From positions 248,001 through 312,000 of the forward strand of contig NZ_JAJCLZ010000001.1 of the NCBI RefSeq assembly GCF_020559915.1: a DNA stretch of 64,000 bases, given 5' to 3'. A model generated the notes under the pieces. That model searched no databases. It saw nothing but the letters and a program-made list of their open reading frames with translations, and was not told the DNA's origin. This document shows, piece by piece, positions 8,620-17,014 of the stretch. Source of the DNA: Ruminococcus sp. 210702-SL.1.03 (GTDB taxonomy: Bacteria; Bacillota; Clostridia; Oscillospirales; Ruminococcaceae). A program made the translations under genes and the position numbers. Numbering within the stretch: position 1 is the first letter of the stretch; the number at the start of each line of letters is the position of its first letter.

Positions 8620-9186
8620 TTATTCAAACTCGAGTATCTCGCCGCAGCCGGGACAATTTACCGAGCCTCTGTCGAGGTCGCTCTGAGTAAGTCCGAAGGA
8701 CACGCCGCATATCGGGCAAGCGCACTCGTACTGGGGAACTTCTTCCTCTTCCGCAGGCTGGCTCGCGGGCGCGGGCGCAGGTACTTCTGCTTCGGGAGCA
8801 GACTGAGCGGGCTGAGAAGCGGGTTCTTCGGCAGCGCAGGCAGAGCATCCGCAGCCATTCTCAGGCATAGGATCTTCGTCGTACTCTACCGCCTTGATGT
8901 CGGAAAGATCGTCTTCTTCCTCATCGTCGCAGCAGTCGCACTCATCACCGCAGCAATCGCAGTCATCGTCGTCGCACTCGCATTCGCAGTCATCATCGCA
9001 ATATTCGAGATCGTCGATGTAAGCGGTAACGTTGTCGATTATCTCAGAGTTTATCTCAACTTCCTCCGCCATTTCTTCGAGCAGGTCGCTCATAGCCGCG
9101 AGCACCTGACCCTCAGGTGTAGAATCGTCGATCTTGAGGCCCGCCATAAGACCCTTGATGTAACCTACCTTCTTAGAAAGCTCCAT
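8620..9186 (-). CDS. CD1247 N-terminal-domain-type protein with Cys/Asp-rich centre and zinc ribbon
   Basis: 188 residues. Residues 1-60 form an acidic helical domain resembling the conserved clostridial CD1247 N-terminal family (function unknown). About 62-92 is an extreme Cys/Asp/Glu run with some ten cysteines (pattern CDDDCECEC, DCDCCG, CDCCDD). A Pro/Ala/Glu linker follows. The C-terminus has a zinc-ribbon pattern CPICG...CPGCG. The Cys/Asp run suggests metal binding, but no enzyme motif is visible. It stands alone between the FMN riboswitch and efp. Confidence 0.75.
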   Translation of the reverse strand: MELSKKVGYIKGLMAGLKIDDSTPEGQVLAAMSDLLEEMAEEVEINSEIIDNVTAYIDDLEYCDDDCECECDDDDCDCCGDECDCCDDEEEDDLSDIKAVEYDEDPMPENGCGCSACAAEEPASQPAQSAPEAEVPAPAPASQPAEEEEVPQYECACPICGVSFGLTQSDLDRGSVNCPGCGEILEFE

Positions 9187-9228
9187 AAAAGCATTCTCCT
9201 TTCAGAACAACATTATATGCGCTGTAAA

Positions 9229-9786
9229 TTATGCGCGCTCCATATACTCGCAGGTTCTGGTGTCGATCCTGATCTTGTCGCCGGTGTTGATGAAGAGGGG
9301 CACCTTGATCTCAGCGCCGGTCTCTACGGTCGCGGGCTTGGTAGCGTTGGTAGCGGTATCGCCCTTGATGCCGGGCTCGGTGTCGGTAACTTCAAGAACT
9401 ACGAAGTAAGGAGGCTCTACGCCGAAAACCTTGCCCTTATAGGAAAGGATCTTGCAGACTTCGTTTTCCTTAACGAACTTGAAGTTGTCGGAAAGCTCGC
9501 TCGAGCTTACGGGTACCATATCGTATGTCTCGGGATCCATAAAGTAGTAAAGATCGCCGTCGTTATAGCTGTATTCCATATCCTTTCTCTCAACGAAAGC
9601 GGTGGGGAACTTAGCGGTAGGGTTGTAGGTCTTTTCTACTACGGAACCGGTGATAACGTTTCTTACCTTAGTTCTTACGAAAGCAGCGCCCTTACCGGGT
9701 TTAACGTGCTGGAATTCCACGATCTGCATTACGTTGCCGTCTTCCTCGAAAGTCATTCCATTTCTGAAATCTCCTGCTGTTATCAT
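9229..9786 (-). CDS. efp: Elongation factor P
   Basis: 185 residues from the ATG at 9786, which has GGAGGTAAAAAT just upstream. The frame is open to 9843, but that region is leader. The three OB-like domains are complete. The [10 protein letters not shown] loop holds the tip lysine that is modified in some bacteria, and the C-terminus has the [16 protein letters not shown] signature. EF-P relieves ribosomes stalled on polyproline, such as the Pro-rich membrane proteins encoded near 37.5 and 63 kb. It has its own promoter and a hairpin-bearing leader. Confidence 0.97.
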   Translation of the reverse strand: MITAGDFRNGMTFEEDGNVMQIVEFQHVKPGKGAAFVRTKVRNVITGSVVEKTYNPTAKFPTAFVERKDMEYSYNDGDLYYFMDPETYDMVPVSSSELSDNFKFVKENEVCKILSYKGKVFGVEPPYFVVLEVTDTEPGIKGDTATNATKPATVETGAEIKVPLFINTGDKIRIDTRTCEYMERA

Positions 9787-9811
9787 TATTTTTACCTCCA
9801 GTTGTTTTTTG

Positions 9812-9872
9812 AAAAAATGAGCATTCTCGGCAACTGTCCGCAAACGGGCACACTTTTCCTACGAGAATTCTC
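9812..9872 (-). promoter_or_regulatory. Hairpin with T-run in the efp leader (possible attenuator)
   Basis: In the transcript, GAGAATTCTCG (9862-9872) pairs with CGAGAATGCTC (9819-9829), with 10 of 11 positions matched. A run of six T follows (9812-9817). The shape is that of an intrinsic terminator placed between the efp promoter and the efp ribosome site. Whether it terminates conditionally is not known. Confidence 0.5.
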
Positions 9873-9881
9873 CTTATAAAT

Positions 9882-9910
9882 ATTATAGCCTACTTTTATA
9901 ATTTTTTCAA
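9882..9910 (-). promoter_or_regulatory. Promoter for efp
   Basis: Minus strand TTGAAA (9905-9910), 17-nt spacer, TATAAT (9882-9887). Confidence 0.8.
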
Positions 9911-9948
9911 GTGGTTTTTAATATTTTTTTGCGGTATTAATATTTTTT

Positions 9949-11022
9949 TTACAGAATTATCAGCGACTTTTCGGCGCGGGTCATATTTTCGCAGCCGTTT
10001 TCGCGGATAACTACGAAATCCTCGATCCTAACGCCAAATTCGCCCTCGATATAAATGCCCGGCTCTACGGTAACTATCATGCCGTCCTCCAGCACGTTTT
10101 CGCAAGTGGGCGAAGCGGTCGGGGCTTCGTGTATCTCCATGCCGACGCCGTGACCGAGCGAGTGACCGAAATATTCGCCGTAGCCGTGCGCCGCTATGTA
10201 GTCGCGCGCGACCTTATCAAGTTCGCTACCATTTATGCCCGCGCGCGCCGCGTTTATGCCCGTCGCCTGTGCTTTCAGCACTATGTCGTAGACCTCGCGC
10301 ATCTTCTCGCTCGGCTCGCCAAGGGCGACTGTTCGGGTCATATCGCTGTGCCAGCCGTCAGCCAGCGAGCCAAAGTCCATCAGTACAAATTCGCCGCGCT
10401 TTACGGGCTTGTCGGTGGGGATACCGTGCGGCATAGCCGTGTTCGCGCCGCTCAGCGCTATCGTGTCGAAAGAAAGCCCCTCAGCGCCGTTTCGCAGCAT
10501 GAAATAGTCCAGCTCTAGCTGTATCTCCTTTTCGGTAACGCCCTCGCGTATGAAATCGAGCATATGTTCAAAACCGCGCTCGGCTATGCGCTGCGCCTCT
10601 ATCACCTTTTCGATCTGCTCGGGGGTCTTTATGACTCTTATTTCGCCGATAAGTTCGCTGAGCGCGCGGCTTCGGTCAAGCTTGCAGTCCAGTTTTTCGG
10701 ACAGTTCGTCAGCTTCGGCGAGGGTCATGGTGTCGGCCTCTACGGCTATCTCGCTCACTCCCCGCTCGGCGCAAAGTTCGTTTATCTGCTGATACAGCCC
10801 GCCGCCCGACTTTTGCAGCACTACTTCGCAGTCCTTGACGGTCTTGCGCGCGCGCTCGATGTAGCGGAAGTCGATTATCAGGTACGCTGCGTCGGGGAAA
10901 ACCACTACCGTTCCCGCGGTGGACTTCATGCCTGTAAAGTAGCGGCGGTTTACAGCCGAGGTTATCAGCGCGCACTCGCAGCTTCCTTTCATCTGATGTT
11001 TCAGTAATTCAATTGGCGTCAT
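9949..11022 (-). CDS. Xaa-Pro aminopeptidase (M24 family)
   Basis: 357 residues, the usual size for short clostridial aminopeptidase P/prolidase proteins. A creatinase-like N-terminal domain (1-125) precedes the pita-bread catalytic domain. The metal ligands are visible: DFGSLADGWHSDMTRT (two Asp), GHGVGMEIHE (His), VEPGIY (Glu) and RIEDFV (Glu). It removes an N-terminal residue next to proline or splits X-Pro dipeptides in the cytoplasm. aroQ ends 15 nt upstream, so the two are probably co-transcribed. Confidence 0.93.
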   Translation of the reverse strand: MTPIELLKHQMKGSCECALITSAVNRRYFTGMKSTAGTVVVFPDAAYLIIDFRYIERARKTVKDCEVVLQKSGGGLYQQINELCAERGVSEIAVEADTMTLAEADELSEKLDCKLDRSRALSELIGEIRVIKTPEQIEKVIEAQRIAERGFEHMLDFIREGVTEKEIQLELDYFMLRNGAEGLSFDTIALSGANTAMPHGIPTDKPVKRGEFVLMDFGSLADGWHSDMTRTVALGEPSEKMREVYDIVLKAQATGINAARAGINGSELDKVARDYIAAHGYGEYFGHSLGHGVGMEIHEAPTASPTCENVLEDGMIVTVEPGIYIEGEFGVRIEDFVVIRENGCENMTRAEKSLIIL

Positions 11023-11037
11023 GATCTGTCACCTCCG

Positions 11038-11478
11038 TCAGTCAGCTTCAAGTATGCCTTTTAGCGCTTCGATACCCAGCAGGTAGGAATTTTTGCCAAA
11101 GCCCGCGATCTGTCCCGCGCATACGGGCGCGATCACCGAAGTATGGCGAAATTCGTCGCGCGAGTGGATATTCGACATATGCACCTCTACGACGGGTATT
11201 CTTATCGCGGCGATGGCGTCGCGAATGGCGTAGCTGTAATGCGTGTAAGCGCCCGCGTTCATCACAACGCCCGCGCACTCGAGCCTTGCGGCGTGCAGCT
11301 TGTCGATGATTGCCCCCTCGTGGTTTGACTGATATATCTCGCACTCAAAGCCCAGCGCGGCTGCCTTTTCCGCTATCTCGCGGTTGACAGATTCAAAGCT
11401 GTCCTTGCCGTAATAGCCCGGCTCGCGCTCGCCGAGCAGGTTCAGATTAGGGCCGTGTATCACCAGTATTTTCTTCAT
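11038..11478 (-). CDS. aroQ: Type II 3-dehydroquinate dehydratase
   Basis: 146 residues, full length. Signature motifs are HGPNLNLLGEREPGYYG (catalytic Tyr), NAGAYTHYSYAIRDA, VEVHMSNIHSRDEFR (catalytic His region) and GKNSYLLGIEAL. It removes water from 3-dehydroquinate in the shikimate pathway. It follows the endonuclease IV-like gene by 6 nt. Confidence 0.97.
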   Translation of the reverse strand: MKKILVIHGPNLNLLGEREPGYYGKDSFESVNREIAEKAAALGFECEIYQSNHEGAIIDKLHAARLECAGVVMNAGAYTHYSYAIRDAIAAIRIPVVEVHMSNIHSRDEFRHTSVIAPVCAGQIAGFGKNSYLLGIEALKGILEAD

Positions 11479-11484
11479 TTTACA

Positions 11485-12345
11485 TCACTCTCCGCAAAAA
11501 TCCTGATAGCATTTTTTCATCGTCAGCGCGTCGGCGTCCTGCGTGCCCGCGCTCTCGCAAACGAATATCGGCGAAAGGTTTTTCTTCGCCACAAGCTCCA
11601 TGAGCGGCTCGTAGTCGGGTCCAAAACCTTGATCATCGTCAAACGTCAGATGCTTCTTCTCGCCGCCAGGCACTGTGAACATTATCTTTGAAAAATGGCT
11701 GTGAAAAATTTTCAGCCTGTCAGCGCCGAGGGCATTTTCCACGTCGCCGAGCATTTTTTCGTACTCCGCCATACCTTTTATATAGCCGAATTCGCGCGCG
11801 TTGAGGTGGCCGAAATCTATGCAGGGAATGAAAGTATCGTCCAGCTTGCAAAGCTCCAGCACCTCGGCGAGGTTGCCAAGCTGGTTGACCTTGCCCATAG
11901 TTTCGGGGCAGAAGTGAATGTCCTCAAAGCCCTCCTCTATGGCGCGCTTCCTCGCGCGGGCGAGCGTTTCCTTAGCCAGCTCCAGCGCCGCCTCACGACT
12001 CATTTTCGCGCAGCTTCCGCTGTGGATAACTATTCTGTCCGCGCCCATGCGTTTCGCCGCGTCGCAGGACTGAATTATGTAATTTATGCTGTTGTCGCGC
12101 TTTTCCTCCTCAACGCTCGAAAGCGAGATGAAGTATGGGGCGTGCAGCGAGAGCGTTATGCCGTGCTCCGCCGCCTTGTCGCGCAGGGCGAAAGCCGTCT
12201 TGTCAGTAACGCGCACTCCCCTGCCGCACTGATATTCGTAGTGGTCGAGCCCCATGGCTTCCAGATAGCCGGGCGCTTGCAGAGTGGTCTTGTATTTTGC
12301 GGAAAAAGCCTCAGAATTTCCCGCTGGGCCAAATCTTGCCGACAT
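11485..12345 (-). CDS. Endonuclease IV-like TIM-barrel protein (AP endonuclease family 2)
   Basis: 286 residues. Zinc-ligand motifs of Nfo/endonuclease IV are present in order: HAPYFISL, IHSGS, CPETMGK, IDFGHLNAR and HSHFSK. It is close to the 280-residue family length. The expected role is cleavage at abasic sites in DNA base-excision repair. Some motifs differ from classical Nfo (SGS for PGS, FGH for TCH), so a related sugar-phosphate isomerase-like activity cannot be excluded. It is in a tight minus-strand run with aroQ and the hypothetical gene upstream. Confidence 0.85.
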   Translation of the reverse strand: MSARFGPAGNSEAFSAKYKTTLQAPGYLEAMGLDHYEYQCGRGVRVTDKTAFALRDKAAEHGITLSLHAPYFISLSSVEEEKRDNSINYIIQSCDAAKRMGADRIVIHSGSCAKMSREAALELAKETLARARKRAIEEGFEDIHFCPETMGKVNQLGNLAEVLELCKLDDTFIPCIDFGHLNAREFGYIKGMAEYEKMLGDVENALGADRLKIFHSHFSKIMFTVPGGEKKHLTFDDDQGFGPDYEPLMELVAKKNLSPIFVCESAGTQDADALTMKKCYQDFCGE

Positions 12346-12364
12346 TTATTTGCACCTCCATTTT

Positions 12365-12829
12365 TCACATCACGGCGTACCCGCAGTCGTCAGCCTTTTC
12401 GCGCAGCAGACGATAAAAATCGCGCGCGCCCGCAAGGTCGAGCGTTAGGGATATCTTCTCGCCGTTTTTTATCTCGATGTCCGCACGGTCGCGCTCGGGG
12501 ATATAGGTCACCCGCGCGATGTCCTCGTAGCGGTATTTTTTAACTTTCTTGTTGTAGCTTACCTGCGTAAAGCCGCTATCATTGTAGCAGATCTTTGCAT
12601 TTTTACGGCTCAGCACCGCTTTTACAGTCAGCCAGCCGCACCATACTGCCGCCGCGCAGCTTATGCCGAAAATTATCTTATCAAAATTTGCCGCGCCCGC
12701 CGAAGTCCTGCTCGTCACGAAGATCAGCAGACCGCTCAGCACCACGCACGCCAGCGCTATCGCCAGTTCGTTAAAGCTGCGCCGCACCGCCGAAGCGCTC
12801 ACGCGGATCTCTTTCATCTCTTCGCTCAT
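12365..12829 (-). CDS. Hypothetical membrane protein with PH-like C-terminal domain
   Basis: 154 residues. Two membrane segments are visible at about 20-40 and 50-70. The cytosolic C-terminal part (about 78-145) is beta-rich and resembles bacterial PH/YcxB-like domains: YNDSGFTQ, YRYEDIARV and a basic/acidic strand pattern ending in LLREKADD. No catalytic motif is seen. Its start overlaps the end of yqeG by 4 nt (ATGA type), which indicates translational coupling. Confidence 0.65.
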   Translation of the reverse strand: MSEEMKEIRVSASAVRRSFNELAIALACVVLSGLLIFVTSRTSAGAANFDKIIFGISCAAAVWCGWLTVKAVLSRKNAKICYNDSGFTQVSYNKKVKKYRYEDIARVTYIPERDRADIEIKNGEKISLTLDLAGARDFYRLLREKADDCGYAVM

Positions 12830-13320
12830 CGCTTTGCACCCTCGGGCTTTTTCGGCAGAAAAGCTTTCTCGATCGCCCGCTTGAAGCGAAACGGCAGGCT
12901 GGTTTCCGGCTCGATGGGGAAAACAAAAATCGAGCGTATGCCCTTTAGGTTCGAGCCGAGCACGTCTGTAAATATCTGGTCGCCAACTGCCGCAACGTTG
13001 CGCTTTTCCAGACCCAGCCGCTTAATCGCGCGGGTGTAGCCGAAAGTCAGCGGCTTTTTGCCCTCTGAAACGAAGTCCAGCCCGAGCTGTTCGGCGAAAG
13101 GCGTTACGCGTGGAGCATGATTATTTGAAACTATCATCAGCTTTATCCCCGCCGCCCTCATCTTATCCAGCCAATCCAGACTCGACTGCGGCGGAACGGG
13201 GTTATTATGTGTAGTAAGCGTGTTATCGAGGTCGAGAAGCAGGCCTTTTATCTGCTTTTTGTGCAGAAATTCTGGCGTTATCTCCCCCACCTTATCAAAA
13301 ACATATGTTGGTTTAAACAT
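12826..13320 (-). CDS. yqeG: YqeG family HAD IIIA-type phosphatase
   Basis: 164 residues, standard family length. HAD motifs are DLDNTLTTH (motif I, nucleophile Asp), IVSNN (motif II), KKPLTFGYTRAI (motif III Lys) and VGDQIFTDVLGSN (motif IV). In Firmicutes yqeG is widely clustered with aro and ribosome-assembly genes. The physiological substrate is not established. Confidence 0.93.
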   Translation of the reverse strand: MFKPTYVFDKVGEITPEFLHKKQIKGLLLDLDNTLTTHNNPVPPQSSLDWLDKMRAAGIKLMIVSNNHAPRVTPFAEQLGLDFVSEGKKPLTFGYTRAIKRLGLEKRNVAAVGDQIFTDVLGSNLKGIRSIFVFPIEPETSLPFRFKRAIEKAFLPKKPEGAKR

Positions 13321-13385
13321 ACATATCTCCCGTGTCTATAAAAATATGAAACTGCGTAAGCCGCGTTTCTGCATCATATCTGTAA

Positions 13386-13413
13386 AAGAAAAAGCGGACA
13401 TAAAAATGCCCGC
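13386..13413 (-). terminator. Terminator after rpsU
   Basis: Minus-strand stem GCGGGCAT / ATGTCCGC with a TTTT loop, followed by TTTTTCTTT. Confidence 0.8.
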
Positions 13414-13429
13414 CTTTAAAATTCATAGA

Positions 13430-13603
13430 TCAATATTTACGCTTACGAGCAGCTTCGGATTTCTTCTTGCGCTTTACCGAAGGCTTTTCGTAGTGTTCTC
13501 TTTTACGAACCTCAGCGATAACGCCGTCCTTAGCGCAGGATCTCTTGAAGCGCTTGAGAGCGGTATCTAAGCTTTCGTTTTTTCCAACACGAATTTCTGC
13601 CAA
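13430..13603 (-). CDS. rpsU: 30S ribosomal protein S21
   Basis: 57 residues, beginning at a TTG codon (13603) six nt after GGGAGGG. The first residues, [21 protein letters not shown], and the basic C-terminus ([14 protein letters not shown]) are typical. The upstream open frame is non-coding leader. S21 joins the small subunit near the anti-Shine-Dalgarno region. It is monocistronic, with its own consensus promoter, a leader of about 185 nt and a terminator. Confidence 0.95.
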   Translation of the reverse strand: MAEIRVGKNESLDTALKRFKRSCAKDGVIAEVRKREHYEKPSVKRKKKSEAARKRKY

Positions 13604-13788
13604 AATATTTCCCTCCCTTTGCCGCCATTGACAGAGATAGTTTTGCTTAACGCGGTGTTTACAACGGTGATAGTGAAGGGGCTGCAAGCTGCATCTGCAT
13701 TAAACGCGGCCCGCATACCTTGGCGAGCGGTTATTTCGCTCCCTCTCTGCCAAATTTAAACACCCATTATTTATTCAGCATAACTACA
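13604..13788 (-). promoter_or_regulatory. Structured 5' leader of rpsU
   Basis: The leader is unusually long for a single small ribosomal-protein gene. GGTGTTTA near its start pairs with TAAACACC near its end (8 pairs). Inside is a hairpin built from TTGGC...GCCAA and GAGCG...CGCTC. The ribosome site lies just after the closing helix. This looks like an RNA control element, but no known family is recognised. Confidence 0.5.
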
Positions 13789-13794
13789 AACTCT

Positions 13795-13823
13795 ATTATA
13801 CTATATTTTTTCTTTGTTGTCAA
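13795..13823 (-). promoter_or_regulatory. Consensus promoter for rpsU
   Basis: Minus strand TTGACA (13818-13823), 17-nt spacer, TATAAT (13795-13800): a perfect consensus. Confidence 0.9.
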
Positions 13824-13847
13824 TAGCTTTTTTGAAATTTTCTGAAA

Positions 13848-16265
13848 TTATTTCACAACAATATTTACAAGCTTGTTGGGCACAGCTATCTCTTTCACGA
13901 TATTCTTGCCGTCGAGCAGTTCGGCTACTTCGGGCTGGGCTTTTGCGAGCGCGAGCATCTCGTCCTTCGGACAGTCCTTCGGGATATTGAGCTTGCACTT
14001 TATTCTGCCGTTTACCTGGCAAACTATCTCGATAGTCGCGTCGATGCAGAGCTTTTCGTCCCAGCTTACCCATTCCTGCCGGTCGAGAATGCCCTCGCAG
14101 CCGATGAGCTGGTACATTTCTTCAGCGATATGCGGTGCGAAAGGATAGAGGATAATCAGGAAGTCGCGCAGCTCTTTCTTGTTGATGCTGCCGACGTTGT
14201 AAACTTCGTTGAGCAGGCTCATCATCGCGGCGATGGCGGTGTTGAACTTCATGCTCTCTATATCCTCGGAAACCTTTTTGATGGTCTTGTTCATAGCTAC
14301 CTTGAGCGCTTCGCTGTACTCGCCGCCCTCGGTGACCTTATCCTGAAGCGCCCATATTCTGTCAACAAAGCGCTTGCAGCCCTTTACGCTGCTCTCGCTC
14401 CAGGGCGCAGCCTTTTCGTAGTCGCCCATGAAGAGAACGTAAAGTCTGAGAACGTCCGCGCCGTAGACCTTTACCACGTCGTTAGGGTCTACTACGTTTC
14501 CGCGCGACTTCGACATCTTCTCACCATCGGGGCCGAGTATCAGACCCTGCGCGGTTCTCTTGGCGTAAGGCTCAGAGGTCGGTACGAGACCGAGGTCGTA
14601 GAGGAACTTGTGCCAGAAGCGCGAGTAGATCATGTGGCGGGTAACGTGCTCCATACCGCCGTTGTACCAGTCAACGGGCATCCAGTATTTCAGAGCTTCC
14701 TGCGAAGCAAATTCGTTGTCGTTGTGCGGGTCGCAGTAGCGCAGGAAGTACCACGAAGAGCCTGCCCACTGGGGCATGGTATCGGTCTCGCGCTCAGCGT
14801 CGCCGCCGCACTTCGGGCACTTGCAGTGTACGAAAGAATCTATCTTAGCCAGCGGGCTCTTGCCGTCAGTACCCGGCTCGAAATTCTCAACGGGCGGCAG
14901 GCGCAGCGGCAGCTCCTCGTAAGGTACTGCTACCATTCCGCAGTGCGGGCAATGTACTATCGGAATAGGCTCGCCCCAGTATCTCTGGCGGTTGAAAGCC
15001 CAGTCCTTCATTTTATACTGTACGCCCTTTTCGCCGCAGCCCAGCTCTTCGAGCTTGCCGAGCATTTTCGCGATGGCGTCTTTCTTGTTGGTGATGCCGT
15101 TAAGGTCGCCCGAATTTACCATCTCTCCGTCGCCGGTGTAAGCTTCCTTAGAGATGTCGCCGCCCTTGATGACTTCGATTATATCTATGCCGAATTTCTT
15201 AGCGAAATCGTAGTCGCGCGAATCGTGCGCAGGTACAGCCATGATAGCGCCTGTGCCGTAGCCCATCATTACATAGTCGGAGATGTAGATAGGTATTTCC
15301 TTGCCGGTAACGGGGTTTACAGCGGTGAGTCCCTCGATCTTAACGCCCGTCTTGTCCTTTACGAGCTGAGTTCTCTCAAACTCGCTCTTCTTCGCGCACT
15401 CGGTCTTATAAGCGTCGAGGGCGTCGATATTTGCGATGCTCTCGCGGTACTTCTGTATAACGGGGTGCTCGGGGGCGATAACCATGAACGTTACGCCGTA
15501 GAGGGTATCGGGGCGGGTAGTGTATATGCGCAGCTTCTCGTCAAATTCCTTGATCTTGAAATCTACGAAAGCGCCCGTGCTCTTGCCTATCCAGTTCTGC
15601 TGCTGAAGCTTTACGTTGGGCAGGTAATCTACCTCTTCAAGGCCCTGAAGCAGCTTATCGGCGTACTCGGTTATGCGCAGATACCAAACTTCCTTGGTCT
15701 TCTGAACTATCTCGCTGTGGCAGATGTCGCAGTGACCGCCCTGCGAATCCTCGTTCGAGAGTACTACTTTACAGCTCGGGCAGTAGTTTACAAGGGTCTT
15801 ATCGCGGAAAACAAGGCCTTTTTCAAACATTTTCAGGAATATCCACTGCGTCCACTTATAGTATTTTTCATCTGTAGTGTCTATAACGCGCGACCAGTCG
15901 AAAGAAAAGCCGACCTTTTTGAGCTGACCGGTAAACTTCACGATGTTCTCGTCAGTTACCTGACGGGGATGAACGCCGGTCTTGATAGCGGTATTTTCGG
16001 TAGGCAGACCGTAGGCGTCGAAGCCGATGGGGAAGAGCACATTGTAGCCCTGCATACGTCTTTTGCGGCTTACTACTTCAAGTCCCGAATACGCCTTGAT
16101 ATGGCCGACGTGCATACCATGACCCGAGGGGTAGGGAAACTCTACCAGCGCGTAAAATTTCTTCTTAGAATAATCGTCGCTTGCCTTAAAAGTACCGTTA
16201 TCTTCCCAGTACTTCTGCCACTTTTGCTCTATGGCGGCAAAATCGTAATTCTTCATTTTAATCAT
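13848..16265 (-). CDS. leuS: Leucyl-tRNA synthetase
   Basis: 805 residues, full bacterial length. The class I motif HVGH (HIGH box) lies near residue 55 and GEKMSKSRGN (KMSKS loop) lies in the C-terminal half. The editing domain (CP1, with TTRPDTLYGVTF) and zinc-site cysteines (CPSC, CDICH) are intact. It charges tRNA-Leu. No T-box leader precedes it: the upstream gene ends 25 nt away, so it is read from an operon promoter further up. Confidence 0.98.
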   Translation of the reverse strand: MIKMKNYDFAAIEQKWQKYWEDNGTFKASDDYSKKKFYALVEFPYPSGHGMHVGHIKAYSGLEVVSRKRRMQGYNVLFPIGFDAYGLPTENTAIKTGVHPRQVTDENIVKFTGQLKKVGFSFDWSRVIDTTDEKYYKWTQWIFLKMFEKGLVFRDKTLVNYCPSCKVVLSNEDSQGGHCDICHSEIVQKTKEVWYLRITEYADKLLQGLEEVDYLPNVKLQQQNWIGKSTGAFVDFKIKEFDEKLRIYTTRPDTLYGVTFMVIAPEHPVIQKYRESIANIDALDAYKTECAKKSEFERTQLVKDKTGVKIEGLTAVNPVTGKEIPIYISDYVMMGYGTGAIMAVPAHDSRDYDFAKKFGIDIIEVIKGGDISKEAYTGDGEMVNSGDLNGITNKKDAIAKMLGKLEELGCGEKGVQYKMKDWAFNRQRYWGEPIPIVHCPHCGMVAVPYEELPLRLPPVENFEPGTDGKSPLAKIDSFVHCKCPKCGGDAERETDTMPQWAGSSWYFLRYCDPHNDNEFASQEALKYWMPVDWYNGGMEHVTRHMIYSRFWHKFLYDLGLVPTSEPYAKRTAQGLILGPDGEKMSKSRGNVVDPNDVVKVYGADVLRLYVLFMGDYEKAAPWSESSVKGCKRFVDRIWALQDKVTEGGEYSEALKVAMNKTIKKVSEDIESMKFNTAIAAMMSLLNEVYNVGSINKKELRDFLIILYPFAPHIAEEMYQLIGCEGILDRQEWVSWDEKLCIDATIEIVCQVNGRIKCKLNIPKDCPKDEMLALAKAQPEVAELLDGKNIVKEIAVPNKLVNIVVK

Positions 16266-16290
16266 TCCTTTATGTTTGTAAAATTTTGTC

Positions 16291-16614
16291 TTATGAAAAT
16301 CTCGCCTTTATGTCCTTGTTGATAAAGAGGGCGGCGGCGCAGGCTGCGTCGGCTATGCCCTCGGCAAGGTAAAACCACTGGTGACCCGCGATGTTGTTCT
16401 TTACATTCAGCAAAAACATCAGCGCGAGGAAAACGCCCGTTACGATGTGGAAATTAGGCTTAGCGGTGTAGAGCACCCAAGCCAGCGCGGCGTTTACCGC
16501 CAGCCAGACTATGTTCATCAGCCCGAAGCCCAGCAGCAGGTTTACTGCGCTTTTTACAACCATGTACCCGCCTATCAGCATACAGAGCTTTTTGCCCTTT
16601 TCAGCGCTGCCCAT
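16291..16614 (-). CDS. Hypothetical small membrane protein
   Basis: 107 residues with three to four predicted membrane helices (about 10-30, 33-50, 54-70, 80-98) and little else. No family is recognised. It sits 3 nt after rsfS and 25 nt before leuS, inside an otherwise conserved translation-related operon. Confidence 0.65.
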   Translation of the reverse strand: MGSAEKGKKLCMLIGGYMVVKSAVNLLLGFGLMNIVWLAVNAALAWVLYTAKPNFHIVTGVFLALMFLLNVKNNIAGHQWFYLAEGIADAACAAALFINKDIKARFS

Positions 16615-16617
16615 ATC

Positions 16618-17004
16618 TTATTCTTCCTCCAAATAATTCTCGGCGGAGATAAATTCGCCGTCGCGCCAAAGCTTTTCCAGGTTATAGAATTCGCGCGTTT
16701 CCTTATAGAAAACGTGCACCACGATATCGCCGTAATCGAGTATTATCCAGCTAGCGCCCGAGTAGCCCTCTACGCGCAGCGGCTCTACGCCCTGCTCTTT
16801 CAGCTGAAACTCTACCTCGTCGGCGAGCGCTTTGGTGTGGGTGTTTGAAGTACCGTTAGCTATCACGAAATAGTCGGCGACTATCGTGAGGTCGCGTATG
16901 CCTATAAGCTGTATATCCTCGGCACGCTTAGAGTCCAGCGCCTTGATGATAGTCTTTAGCTGCGACTGCTGCGCGGCGGTGTTTTTTTCAGTATTCATCT
17001 GCAT
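16618..17004 (-). CDS. rsfS: Ribosome silencing factor RsfS
   Basis: 128 residues. The family core is complete: KALDSKRAEDIQLIG, DYFVIANGTS, VEGYSGASWIILDYGDIVVHVF and REFYNLEKLW. RsfS binds ribosomal protein uL14 and blocks joining of the subunits in starvation. It lies in the conserved yhbY-nadD-yqeK-rsfS order. The start may be Met1 or Met3. Confidence 0.96.
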   Translation of the reverse strand: MQMNTEKNTAAQQSQLKTIIKALDSKRAEDIQLIGIRDLTIVADYFVIANGTSNTHTKALADEVEFQLKEQGVEPLRVEGYSGASWIILDYGDIVVHVFYKETREFYNLEKLWRDGEFISAENYLEEE

Positions 17005-17014
17005 TTCTCCTGTT

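Noticed and set aside
9787..9843. N-terminal extension of EF-P
   Set aside because: The extension starts at a TTG inside the leader hairpin. The ATG at 9786 has a strong ribosome site and the conserved start.
16266..16290. T-box leader before leuS
   Set aside because: Only 25 nt separate leuS from the upstream gene, so there is no room for one.
14130..16322. 730-codon open frame antisense to leuS
   Set aside because: It is the reverse-frame shadow of leuS: no motif, no ribosome site, and the codon pattern of leuS explains the lack of stops.
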